From: Photobacterium angustum
GTDB lineage: Bacteria > Pseudomonadota > Gammaproteobacteria > Enterobacterales > Vibrionaceae
Length of the DNA: 64,000 nucleotides
Assembly (NCBI RefSeq): GCF_002954615.1
Contig: NZ_MSCJ01000001.1
Location: 1,116,001-1,180,000 of the forward strand
Direction of reading: 5' to 3'
Every line of letters begins with the position of its first letter. The first letter of the stretch is position 1. A program made the position numbers and the translations under genes. The notes under the pieces were generated by a model. The model did not search any database and was not told where the DNA came from. It worked only from the letters and a program-made list of their open reading frames with translations. Shown here piece after piece: positions 54,882 to 63,033 of the stretch.

Positions 54882-56294
54882 TTAGATGACTAATTTTCCT
54901 GTTGCAAGTAAGTAGATTCCAAACGCTGAAATAGTAATAAGGAATAAAACAAAATAGATTTCTTTACCTACAAAAACAGGCTTATTTTGTTCACGTTTTG
55001 CTTTGATAAAGAAAAATAGCCCCGGTAAATACAGAATTGCAGATAATAGCAAATGGTGTAAACCTGATGCGTACAGAAGCCAAATACCGTACACGGTTGC
55101 AAAGATACCAACCCAGAGTAAAGTGCCTCTATTTTTAGTTTTTATCGCTATTTTTAACGTATATGCTGCAACTAGAAAGTAGGGGATTAAAATCATTTCA
55201 GAGGCAATGACCAGAATGTTATTGTAGGTTCCACCTGCAAAAGTCACTGCAAATAAAGATATCTGAATACAAATAGTCGTTAGGTTTAATGCGGTAACAG
55301 CTGTACCAGCTTCATTTTGTTTCTTATAAATTTTAGGAAATACATTGTTATTCGCGGCAAGAAATGGTGCTTCTGTCGCTAAAACCGTCCAACTAAGGAA
55401 AGCACCACATACAGAAATAAGTAAGCCACAGCCAATTAGTACGGCTCCCCACGGGCCTAAAATGTGTTCTAATACTTTAGCCATTGATGGATTTTGTAAC
55501 TTAGCAAGCTCTGGTGTGCTGATGACACCCATAGAAAGAAGCGTTACAAAAATATAAATAATAAGAGCTGTTAATAGACCGAGAATAGTTGCTCGACCGA
55601 TATCTTTACGATCTCTAGCTCGTGATGAAACAACGACAGCGCCTTCAACACCAATAAAGACCCATACAGTGATTAACATAGTGGATTTTACTTGATCAAG
55701 CAGATCATGTTTGGAGCCAAACTCAATGCCGGTAAAATCAAAAATGAATGTGTGCCATTTGAAGGCAAGCATGGTGAAGAACACAAATAAGAAGAGCGGA
55801 ACTAATTTAGCGATGGTTGTTACCATATTAATTTTTGCTGCTGTTTTAACACCTCGCAAAATTAAGAAGTAGACTAGCCATAAAATAATAGAAGCACCAA
55901 CAACAGATTGCCAGGTATTACCAAGCCCAAAAATGACATCATTAGGTTTATCGAAAAACATACCTAATGTGCTAAAGACAATCACCAAATATGAGACATT
56001 TGCTAACATTGCACTAAGCCAGTAACCCCATGCGGAACAAAATCCGATGTAGTCACCAAAACCAGCTTGCGCATATCCAAATACACCGCTATTGATTTCA
56101 GGTTTTAGAATCGAAAGGTATTGAAACGATAGGGCGAGAAAGATCATGCCGATACCGGTGATCATCCATCCAATCATTACAGCCGCTGGACTTGCAACGA
56201 GTGCCATATTTTGAGGAAGGCTAAATACGCCGGCACCAATCATTGAGCCGATCACGAGTGCTGTTAGCGCTCCTAATCCAAGCTTATTATCCAT
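54882..56294 (-). CDS. Basic amino-acid/polyamine-type APC antiporter
   Basis: 470 residues, about 12-13 helices, APC superfamily (ArcD-like basic amino acid antiporter branch): GSMIGAGVFSLPQNM in helix 1 and FIGVEGAVVVSSRARDRKDIG in helix 6, the usual APA motif. It may exchange arginine/ornithine, lysine/cadaverine or histidine/histamine, but no decarboxylase or deiminase gene is adjacent, so the substrate is open. Confidence 0.85.
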   Translation of the reverse strand: MDNKLGLGALTALVIGSMIGAGVFSLPQNMALVASPAAVMIGWMITGIGMIFLALSFQYLSILKPEINSGVFGYAQAGFGDYIGFCSAWGYWLSAMLANVSYLVIVFSTLGMFFDKPNDVIFGLGNTWQSVVGASIILWLVYFLILRGVKTAAKINMVTTIAKLVPLFLFVFFTMLAFKWHTFIFDFTGIEFGSKHDLLDQVKSTMLITVWVFIGVEGAVVVSSRARDRKDIGRATILGLLTALIIYIFVTLLSMGVISTPELAKLQNPSMAKVLEHILGPWGAVLIGCGLLISVCGAFLSWTVLATEAPFLAANNNVFPKIYKKQNEAGTAVTALNLTTICIQISLFAVTFAGGTYNNILVIASEMILIPYFLVAAYTLKIAIKTKNRGTLLWVGIFATVYGIWLLYASGLHHLLLSAILYLPGLFFFIKAKREQNKPVFVGKEIYFVLFLITISAFGIYLLATGKLVI

Positions 56295-56487
56295 GTTGTA
56301 ACCTAATCTTTAATTATCATATTAATAAGATTATATGGGCTTTTTATGTACCTAAAAACTATTATCTTAATAAAATGATAGTTTGTATGTTTATTTAGGA
56401 TAGTACAGGGACGATATTTAAATTTATTAACGTTAACCACATTAAAAACACGTTAATTTAACCATTTTGTTACGAATTCAGTTCATG

Positions 56488-56949
56488 TTAGTGCACGGTT
56501 AAGTGGGCTGTTGTATTTTTATTTAGAACAAATGCCATTGCTTTTCCGTGTGTCGCCGCAGAGTTTATAAGGGGAGTATCAAACTGTTCGATTTCACCTG
56601 CAACAATAACAGCACTGCAATTTCCCATCTCTAATGCCTTAACCATTAAATTATGTTTACTTTGATGAGCTGGTGTTTTTAACAGTAAGACTTTGTTGAT
56701 GTCGATACCTGCATTTTTCAATAATGATTTATCGATTAGTGCGTCATAACCTATGAACATAATCCAACGGTTTTCACTATTTGCTTTTTTTAATAGTCGT
56801 AAGAAATATGCTAATTGAGTTTGCTGCTCTGCACTATAACTCACTTCAATTGGTTGTCCTGCCGCAGCGGAAAGTGGTTGCTGAGTTGAATCTGCTGCAA
56901 ATGTTGATTTGTAAACTTGTGAAGCAGTAATTGATGAGTGGTAGTTCAT
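56488..56949 (-). CDS. sulA: SOS cell-division inhibitor SulA
   Basis: A 153-residue SulA-family protein that blocks FtsZ polymerisation during DNA damage. The core (NRWIMFIGYDALIDKSLLKNAGID; KVLLLKTPAHQSKHNLMVKALEMGNCSAVI) follows the RecA-like SulA fold. The ATG at 56949 with GAGGAAAG upstream is used. A consensus LexA box lies 34-53 bases upstream, so control by SOS is well supported. No lon or sulA-linked partner gene here, as expected. Confidence 0.9.
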   Translation of the reverse strand: MNYHSSITASQVYKSTFAADSTQQPLSAAAGQPIEVSYSAEQQTQLAYFLRLLKKANSENRWIMFIGYDALIDKSLLKNAGIDINKVLLLKTPAHQSKHNLMVKALEMGNCSAVIVAGEIEQFDTPLINSAATHGKAMAFVLNKNTTAHLTVH

Positions 56950-56982
56950 TAGTGCTTTCCTCAACTAGTGGTTATATATACA

Positions 56983-57002
56983 TACTGTATGCGTGTACAG
57001 TA
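56983..57002. promoter_or_regulatory. LexA (SOS) box of sulA
   Basis: CTGT-atgcgtgt-ACAG at 56985-57000, a perfect CTGTN8ACAG, flanked by TA on each side. It overlaps the promoter region of sulA. Confidence 0.9.
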
Positions 57003-57844
57003 GTTTTATTTGACTCCTGATGCAAGTGTTTTTTGTGTGATCTTTTTATATCTTGTGTGTTTTTTTATAGGTGGTGTTTGAATTTAAATTCACTTAACAA
57101 GCTGATTTTAAATGAATATTTAAGTGAATTTTATTTGTGTTATTTTGTTTTATGAAAACTGAAAATTATCATTAGTTAAAATATTGCGCTATGTCACAGG
57201 TGTTTACACAGTAATTCATACAGTGTTTTTTACAGTGGTTGGGTTAAAACCAGACACATTATTAAACGGTTAATTTAATGTTTAGGTTGTCTGTGGACGA
57301 TTAATCATCGTAATTAATGGCAGTAATGTGAATAGAAGATATCTCTTTGACTCATTCATCATGGTATTACACATAACCGATGTATTGTGTTGTATGAGCA
57401 GCACACTATCAAATGAGACATTTATGTGTATCAAGAAGGGCTTGTATTTAGGGGAAAAAGATTAATGAGTTCTAATCTGGAGAAGGCAGTCATTTACTTC
57501 TATACGATTTGGTAATAAGGAAATAACGTACTTGGGTATGCTTATATGCAATTAATGTAGTATATAACTACCTGATTAATTTGATAAATCAAATATAAAT
57601 TTCTTTATAAATACAATGTGAAAGTAACAATATTATTTTTATGAGTTTAAAATAATATTATTTAAATAAAGAATATTATATGGATGCAATGAAGTTTACA
57701 TTTTAGGAATAATTAAGGTATGTAAGGATAATTTTTATCAATGAATTTGAGATAAATAAAAAGAATCAGTTTTCAATAGAGCCGCATTGATATGATGAGA
57801 TCAATAAGCATCTATTATATAGATGCTTATATAAAGAAATTAGA
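57003..57844. other. Gene-poor AT-rich region
   Basis: About 840 bp with no convincing gene. A 16-codon open frame at 57464 with a ribosome-like site is too short to call. A perfect 10-bp hairpin (ataagcatct at 57804-57813, agatgcttat at 57821-57830) lies just downstream of the small gene on the minus strand and may be its terminator. Confidence 0.5.
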
Positions 57845-57997
57845 CTATAAACAATATGCGACAATCGCTTTTTCGTAAGTGAAGCCTGTGTCATTTTCAA
57901 CCCAGCACTCAATACAACTTCCTTCAATATCATCTGTCGTGATGCAGTCTTCAACAATACCGAACTTTCCATTCGTTAAGGCAACAACAATATCCAT
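57845..57997 (-). CDS. Small acidic protein, 50 residues
   Basis: Reads MDIVVALTNGKFGIVEDCIT, DDIEGSCIECWVENDTGFTY and EKAIVAYCL, with a good ribosome site (AAGGGGT) before the ATG at 57997. Four Cys (three clustered as C...CIEC) could bind metal or be redox active. A longer frame to 58042 lacks support. No family recognised; the gene call rests on the ribosome site and the ordered composition. Confidence 0.6.
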   Translation of the reverse strand: MDIVVALTNGKFGIVEDCITTDDIEGSCIECWVENDTGFTYEKAIVAYCL

Positions 57998-58143
57998 ATT
58001 ATACCCCTTAAATAACTGATAAAAATTAATTTTTGTTAACATATATTTATCAAGTTGTATCGGTAATGGTCAATCATTTTGTTTGGTTTAATTGATGCTA
58101 TGGGTACTAATTTTAGTGATATGTGATATTGAGTACATATTTA

Positions 58144-58863
58144 CTAGTGAATACTTTCATAGATGGCAATGATGCCACAGATTAAGCACAAGATAAGAGC
58201 AGCGTATCGAATCTTTTCTTTCGGTAGAGACTGGGTAGTTTTGAGTGCTAACCAATATCCCAGCCACGCACTTGGAATTAAAGGTAGAGTGATCCAAAGT
58301 TTATCTAAGGAAAGAAAACCGACAGGAATTTGCGCCGCTAAAGAAACAATAGAACTAAAAACAAAGAATGCAGACAGGTTACCACGTAACTGGTTGGCTT
58401 CCTGATGTTGTAACAATATAGCCATTGGCGGTCCACCAATGGCAGAACTTGTACCGAATAAACCTGAGAAGAATCCAGCAATAACCATTCTACGAGGCGT
58501 CGGTTCAATCCGATAAGGTAAGACACTCACAACCACAGCAAGTAGTACTAGTAAACCAATCCACAATGTTAGGACGTGAGCCGAAACATAAACCAGTAAA
58601 GCCGCACCTGCAATAGAACCAGGAACTCGCCCTAAAATTGCCATTTTTAAACCACCAAGTTCAATGCTACTTCGATGTTTTAAGGCGTTAAGTAACGAGA
58701 TAAATAAAGCAATAAGGCAAATAGGGGCAGGGACATATTGTGGAGCATAAACAATCAAAATAGGAGCTGAAACAATCGCTAAACCAAAGCCGATAGCTGT
58801 TTGGACGTAAGATCCGATAAAGATCGCTGTAATCGCAAGTAAGGTGGTAGGTTCAATAGTCAT
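58144..58863 (-). CDS. TauE/SafE-family permease
   Basis: 239 residues, about eight helices, of the TauE/SafE (sulfite/sulfoacetate exporter) family: AIFIGSYVQTAIGFGLAIVSAPILIVY at the start and VIAGFFSGLFGTSSAIGGPPMAILL in the second half, both family signatures. Substrate not deducible; many carry organosulfonates or related anions. No ribosome site is evident before the ATG. Confidence 0.85.
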   Translation of the reverse strand: MTIEPTTLLAITAIFIGSYVQTAIGFGLAIVSAPILIVYAPQYVPAPICLIALFISLLNALKHRSSIELGGLKMAILGRVPGSIAGAALLVYVSAHVLTLWIGLLVLLAVVVSVLPYRIEPTPRRMVIAGFFSGLFGTSSAIGGPPMAILLQHQEANQLRGNLSAFFVFSSIVSLAAQIPVGFLSLDKLWITLPLIPSAWLGYWLALKTTQSLPKEKIRYAALILCLICGIIAIYESIH

Positions 58864-59064
58864 TATATTTATGTAGTAGTTTAAATATGGATGGTTACAT
58901 AGATTATGTAAATACTAAATCAAACTAATACTAATAATGAATAAAGTAAAATAGTAAATGAAAATATAGATAATTATCCGATTTTAATTAACTTTATGTT
59001 ACAAAAGTTACTTTTAATAGATTTTTTTACTGATAAAATGCATCAGTGATTATCAGGGGGATAC

Positions 59065-59952
59065 ATGAGTTATTTATCAAAAAAAGTATCAAAACACATT
59101 ATTGGTTCAGTATTAACCGCCTCTCTTTTGGGCTTTTCTAGCGTCAGCCTAGCGGAAAATATGACAGTTAATTCAGCGATTGAACATGCTGAAAAGCAAT
59201 TAGATGCAAGAATTGGAGTATCAGTATTAGATGGCAAAGGAAAACAGTTATTTGGTTATAACAGTGATCAACGTTTTCCATTAATGAGTACTTTTAAAAC
59301 ACTTGCTTGTGCAAAGTTGCTACATGATAACCAAATCAATAATGGCATGATGGATAAAACCTATCTGATCAACGCCGATACAATTTTAGATTATGCGCCA
59401 ATATTTAAAGATAAAGTCGGGACTGAAGTATCATTAAAAGAGGCATGTTTTGCCACCATGACTACCAGTGATAATTCAGCGGCGAATTTAGTACTAAATC
59501 ATATTGATGGTCCTGTTGGTGTAACGACATTCTTAATTGACAGTGGTGACAACGTAACAAGATTAGATCGTGTTGAACCATTACTCAATGAGGCAACACC
59601 AGGCGATAAACGTGATACCACTACGCCTTATGCGATGAATAAAACCATTTCCAATTTAGTATTAGGTAGTGCTTTAAACGAATCCTCAAAACAACAACTG
59701 AAAGATTGGATGGAAGCAAATAAAGTCTCGAATGGCTTGTTGCGCTCAGTTCTGCCAAAAGGGTGGGAGATTGCAGATCGGTCAGGTGCTGGTGGTCATG
59801 GCTCTCGTGGTATTACTGCGGTGGTATGGAATGAACAAAAACAACCTTTAGTGATCAGTATTTACCTAACAGGTACTAAAGCGAGTATTCCTGAGCGAGA
59901 CGAAGAAATAGCTCAGATTGGTCAGGCTGTTTTTAAGCAGTTTGGCGCTTAA
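59065..59952 (+). CDS. Class A beta-lactamase, CARB (carbenicillinase) type
   Basis: A 295-residue periplasmic serine beta-lactamase. The signal peptide ends near SVSLA. The active site is complete: Ser75 in STFK (Ambler 70-73), SDN at 135-137 (Ambler 130-132), and Glu171 in EPLLN (Ambler 166-170). Instead of the usual KTG it has RSG at 239-241, a hallmark of the CARB/PSE branch. Two Cys (82 and 128) sit where the TEM disulfide is. GHGSRG replaces the common GFGARS, so it is probably a distinct species-level variant. Chromosomal setting with its own terminator and no integron or IS nearby suggests an intrinsic gene. Confidence 0.92.
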   Translation: MSYLSKKVSKHIIGSVLTASLLGFSSVSLAENMTVNSAIEHAEKQLDARIGVSVLDGKGKQLFGYNSDQRFPLMSTFKTLACAKLLHDNQINNGMMDKTYLINADTILDYAPIFKDKVGTEVSLKEACFATMTTSDNSAANLVLNHIDGPVGVTTFLIDSGDNVTRLDRVEPLLNEATPGDKRDTTTPYAMNKTISNLVLGSALNESSKQQLKDWMEANKVSNGLLRSVLPKGWEIADRSGAGGHGSRGITAVVWNEQKQPLVISIYLTGTKASIPERDEEIAQIGQAVFKQFGA

Positions 59953-59963
59953 AACACACGAAT

Positions 59964-59996
59964 AAAAAGCACAGTGTAATATAGGTTGTGCTTTTT
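59964..59996 (+). terminator. Terminator of the beta-lactamase gene
   Basis: 10-bp arms (aaaaagcaca, tgtgcttttt) with a following T run. Confidence 0.8.
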
Positions 59997-60108
59997 TATC
60001 TCTTGATAGTGGTAACATTTTTCTAACACTATGTTTGCTATTTATCGCTTAGTCAATAGGATATAGAAATACACCATAATGAATTGATGCAAATAAAGGA
60101 TAACTATA

Positions 60109-60651
60109 GTGAAAATTAGAGGTTTTAGTCTTATTGAACTAGTTATCAGCATCGTTATTGTTGGAATTATTGCTGTTTTCGTTGCCCCTAAGTTTTTAAA
60201 TATCAGTAGAGATGCTCGCATTGCTTTATTAAAAGGTGTGAAGTCTTCACTGATAACGGCAAGTGATTTTGTCCATACTCGTGCCACTGTTCTTGGTGTT
60301 GAAAATGATCTTAATAAGTCAGTGATAGATGCTGGTGATGTTAATATAGAAATTGTTATGGGTTATCCAACAGGGCATTGGATGCGTAGCATGCGCTATT
60401 TACTGACTCTAAATGATATATCCTATACAAGAGGTCGAGATACCCAATGCCAATCGGAGTGGTGCGGTTTGGGTAATCAACGAACAGTACCTAGTGGTCA
60501 AATACCGCCATTACCAGCAGGAAGTACCACACCGAAAGTCGGTAAAATATTTCCTCGCGGCTTTAGTTATAACGATCAGTGTGGAGTTTACTTTGTAAAT
60601 TATTACGATGGGGAACCACCTGTTGTCGGTATTGAAGATAAAGATTGTTAA
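60109..60651 (+). CDS. Type IV pilin-like/pseudopilin protein
   Basis: 180 residues. The N-terminus MKIRGFSLIELVISIVIVGIIAVFVAPKF is a prepilin signal: cleavage between Gly5 and Phe6, with Glu at mature position 5. The C-terminal part has two Cys pairs (CQSEWC; CGVYFVNYYDG...KDC) as in MSHA-type pilins. It depends on a prepilin peptidase encoded elsewhere. No other pilus gene is near, so it is an orphan subunit. GTG start at 60109 with AAAGGA upstream. Confidence 0.88.
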   Translation: MKIRGFSLIELVISIVIVGIIAVFVAPKFLNISRDARIALLKGVKSSLITASDFVHTRATVLGVENDLNKSVIDAGDVNIEIVMGYPTGHWMRSMRYLLTLNDISYTRGRDTQCQSEWCGLGNQRTVPSGQIPPLPAGSTTPKVGKIFPRGFSYNDQCGVYFVNYYDGEPPVVGIEDKDC

Positions 60652-60693
60652 CCCAGTATTTCTCTTTAAACAGCCACATAGATATTTCTCTTA

Positions 60694-61557
60694 TTAATCA
60701 CCCAGTGGTTGTCTATCGAGTCCCCCGCGATGGGCATCAAGGGCTATTTTTAACCGTCGTAGTTTATCTCTTGAACGTCGTTTGTTTTTAACCGCAATGG
60801 CCATTGATATGACATCAACCAGTGCCAGCATGGCGTAGCGTGAAGCTGATGGTTTATAGATAAAGTCTGTTTCTTGATGTTTAATTGGTAGCACTAAACT
60901 AGCTAATTCCGCGAGTGGGGTATTACTCGGAGTTATAGCAATAATCTTTAAGCCATACTCTTTGGCTAACTGCGCGGTTTCAACCACGATTGGCGTGTAA
61001 CCGGTAGATGAAATCATCACTAAAACATCACTACTTTCGGCGGTTGCGGCTATCATTCGTGATAACAGCCCATCGTTATAAGCTACGACTGGGTAGCCTA
61101 ATCTAAATAGACGGTGCTGCATTTCTTGTGCGGCAATTGTTGAACCGCCGCCCATTCCAATAGCGATGACTTGCCGAGCGTTGTGTAACCAATCAGCAGC
61201 GGTATCAATATCTTTTTCGACAATTAAACTGCGGTTTACATCTAACGACTGTTTGATTGATTCATAAATACCTTGATAACCACCTTGATCCGGTGGCTCT
61301 AGAATAAATCGCTGACCGACAGATAAGCTTTGCGCGAGTTTAATTTTCATGTCACGCACATTTTTACATCCAATCGCTTTAGCAAAACGAGTAATAGAAG
61401 CTTCACTAACATCAGCGCCTTGTGCTAATTCAGTAATACTGGCATTGGCTGCGCTTTGGATGTCATCCATGATCCATTGTGCGACTTTCTTTTCTGCATC
61501 ACGAAGGGCATTATAACGCTCTGTTATTTGAGAAATAATATCGACATCTACACTCAT
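60694..61557 (-). CDS. RpiR-family transcription regulator
   Basis: 287 residues: N-terminal helix-turn-helix (ASITELAQGADVSEASITRFAKAIG, residues 35-62) and a SIS sugar-isomerase-type sensing domain (VIAIGMGGGSTIAAQEM; VLVMISSTGYTPIVVETAQLA). Likely represses or activates the adjacent D-amino-acid genes; the signal would be a phosphosugar or, in this setting, possibly an amino-acid-derived compound. Good ribosome site (GAGGAAAAC). Confidence 0.9.
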   Translation of the reverse strand: MSVDVDIISQITERYNALRDAEKKVAQWIMDDIQSAANASITELAQGADVSEASITRFAKAIGCKNVRDMKIKLAQSLSVGQRFILEPPDQGGYQGIYESIKQSLDVNRSLIVEKDIDTAADWLHNARQVIAIGMGGGSTIAAQEMQHRLFRLGYPVVAYNDGLLSRMIAATAESSDVLVMISSTGYTPIVVETAQLAKEYGLKIIAITPSNTPLAELASLVLPIKHQETDFIYKPSASRYAMLALVDVISMAIAVKNKRRSRDKLRRLKIALDAHRGGLDRQPLGD

Positions 61558-61585
61558 ATTGTTTTCCTCTTGTTAATTAGTGCGT

Positions 61586-62857
61586 TTAAAACCACGTTTT
61601 TACCCAGTGAGTGACGCGATCGTTATCATCAGATACAGCGACAGCACGCCATTTATCAAAGGTTAGACAAGGGTGAGAAGTTGAAAATACGAGGACATCA
61701 CCTACTTGTAGGTCGCAATCACTTGAAACAGAGAGAAGTGCATGTTGATCCATCACAGCCGTTGTTTCTACCTGATCAAAAACAACAGGTTCACCATTAC
61801 GATAAGCTCTTTCAAGAATAGGTAATCCTGCATCAAAAGCTGCATCACGTTTGCCAAAGCCGACAATCACTTTATTCGGCTCTGGTCGAGAAACCACATA
61901 TGCCCAAAGCTCTAGTGCTGATGCTAAATCACCACCTAAATCACACGCTATTCCCTGATTTTTTTCAGCACGCTGCATGACTTTATTTTGCGCATCAAGA
62001 TAAATGCCCGTGTCATGGATGGCATAACAACCGGGACGAATAACAGCCTCTAGCTCTCGATGCTTATTAAAGCATTCAGCAACAACGTCATACCAAGCAG
62101 AGCCAGCGCCTGTGACTAATGGTACTTCTTGAATGAGGTGTTCTTGTTGTAATTGAATGGTGATTGCAATAGTACGATTGAGAAAGTCTCTGACTTGTTG
62201 TTCTGCATTATTGCCATGAATAACCCCTTCGTAGACTTCAATACCTCTTAAGTTTAAGTGGGGGCTTTGGTGAATATGTTGTGCTAACGCCATGATTTCT
62301 TGCGCAGTGCGACAACCGCAGCGGCCGCCATCAACACCGATCTCAATTAATATATTCAGTTTTTGCTCATGGCTGGCAAAGAAGTCTTCCAAGGCTTCAA
62401 CATTGCGTTTTGAGTCGACACAACAATAAAAATCCACATCATAATGTTTGATTAATTGCGAGATGATCATCATGTTTGCGCGACCCACTAATTGATTCGC
62501 CATAATGATATTTTTTGCCCCGCTGAGTACTGCTATTTGGGCCTGAGCAGGGCTTGCAATAGTGATACCCCACGCGCCGTGTTCAAGTTGTTGGCGGAAA
62601 AAAGCGGGTGTCATGGTTGTTTTACCGTGAGGCGCCAATTTTACGTTATGGTGATTAGCAAATCGTTGCATCCACTGGAGGTTATTATCCAGCAAAGAAG
62701 CTTTAATCACTGCTGCAGGTAAGGCGATTTCTTCATCAATAAGGCTGTAATTCCGATTTGACTTAGTCGTAATTGGTTGCGATTTATCACCAAAACTTGG
62801 CGTAGTAAAACAGTTATCATGATAGTTTGTATCATGTCTCAGGTTTTTTTTATCCAT
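61586..62857 (-). CDS. D-threonine aldolase/D-serine dehydratase-like PLP enzyme
   Basis: A 423-residue fold-type III PLP enzyme (alanine racemase N-terminal barrel with the DSD1-type C-terminal domain). The PLP lysine is in KLAPHGKTTM, and the C-terminal zinc/active region includes SSDCDL and FSTSHPC (His and Cys ligands). It should cleave or dehydrate a D-hydroxy amino acid, such as D-threonine or D-serine. It is co-directional with the RpiR regulator (28 bp gap) and divergent from the D-aminoacylase, so a D-amino-acid degradation unit is likely. Confidence 0.85.
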   Translation of the reverse strand: MDKKNLRHDTNYHDNCFTTPSFGDKSQPITTKSNRNYSLIDEEIALPAAVIKASLLDNNLQWMQRFANHHNVKLAPHGKTTMTPAFFRQQLEHGAWGITIASPAQAQIAVLSGAKNIIMANQLVGRANMMIISQLIKHYDVDFYCCVDSKRNVEALEDFFASHEQKLNILIEIGVDGGRCGCRTAQEIMALAQHIHQSPHLNLRGIEVYEGVIHGNNAEQQVRDFLNRTIAITIQLQQEHLIQEVPLVTGAGSAWYDVVAECFNKHRELEAVIRPGCYAIHDTGIYLDAQNKVMQRAEKNQGIACDLGGDLASALELWAYVVSRPEPNKVIVGFGKRDAAFDAGLPILERAYRNGEPVVFDQVETTAVMDQHALLSVSSDCDLQVGDVLVFSTSHPCLTFDKWRAVAVSDDNDRVTHWVKTWF

Positions 62858-63033
62858 GTTGCACCTTTTCTAACATTGTTTAACTCATTGATAATTATTT
62901 CATAAGTATGTAAAGGGTAAGTTACATGTTAGAAACTATCAAACAATTGTTACCTTTTTGTGTGTTTTATCACTGATTAAAATCCGCATTTCTTTACTAT
63001 GTCCGCATCTTATAAACCTAGAGCGTGTTCAGT
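62858..63033. promoter_or_regulatory. Divergent promoter region of the D-amino-acid genes
   Basis: Shared control region between the aldolase-like gene and the D-aminoacylase. It contains an AT-rich core with acaattgt near 62942; this could be an RpiR operator but I cannot confirm it. Confidence 0.4.

Noticed and set aside
57464..57514. A 16-codon frame with an aggggaa ribosome-like site
   Set aside because: Too short to judge without conservation data; could be chance.
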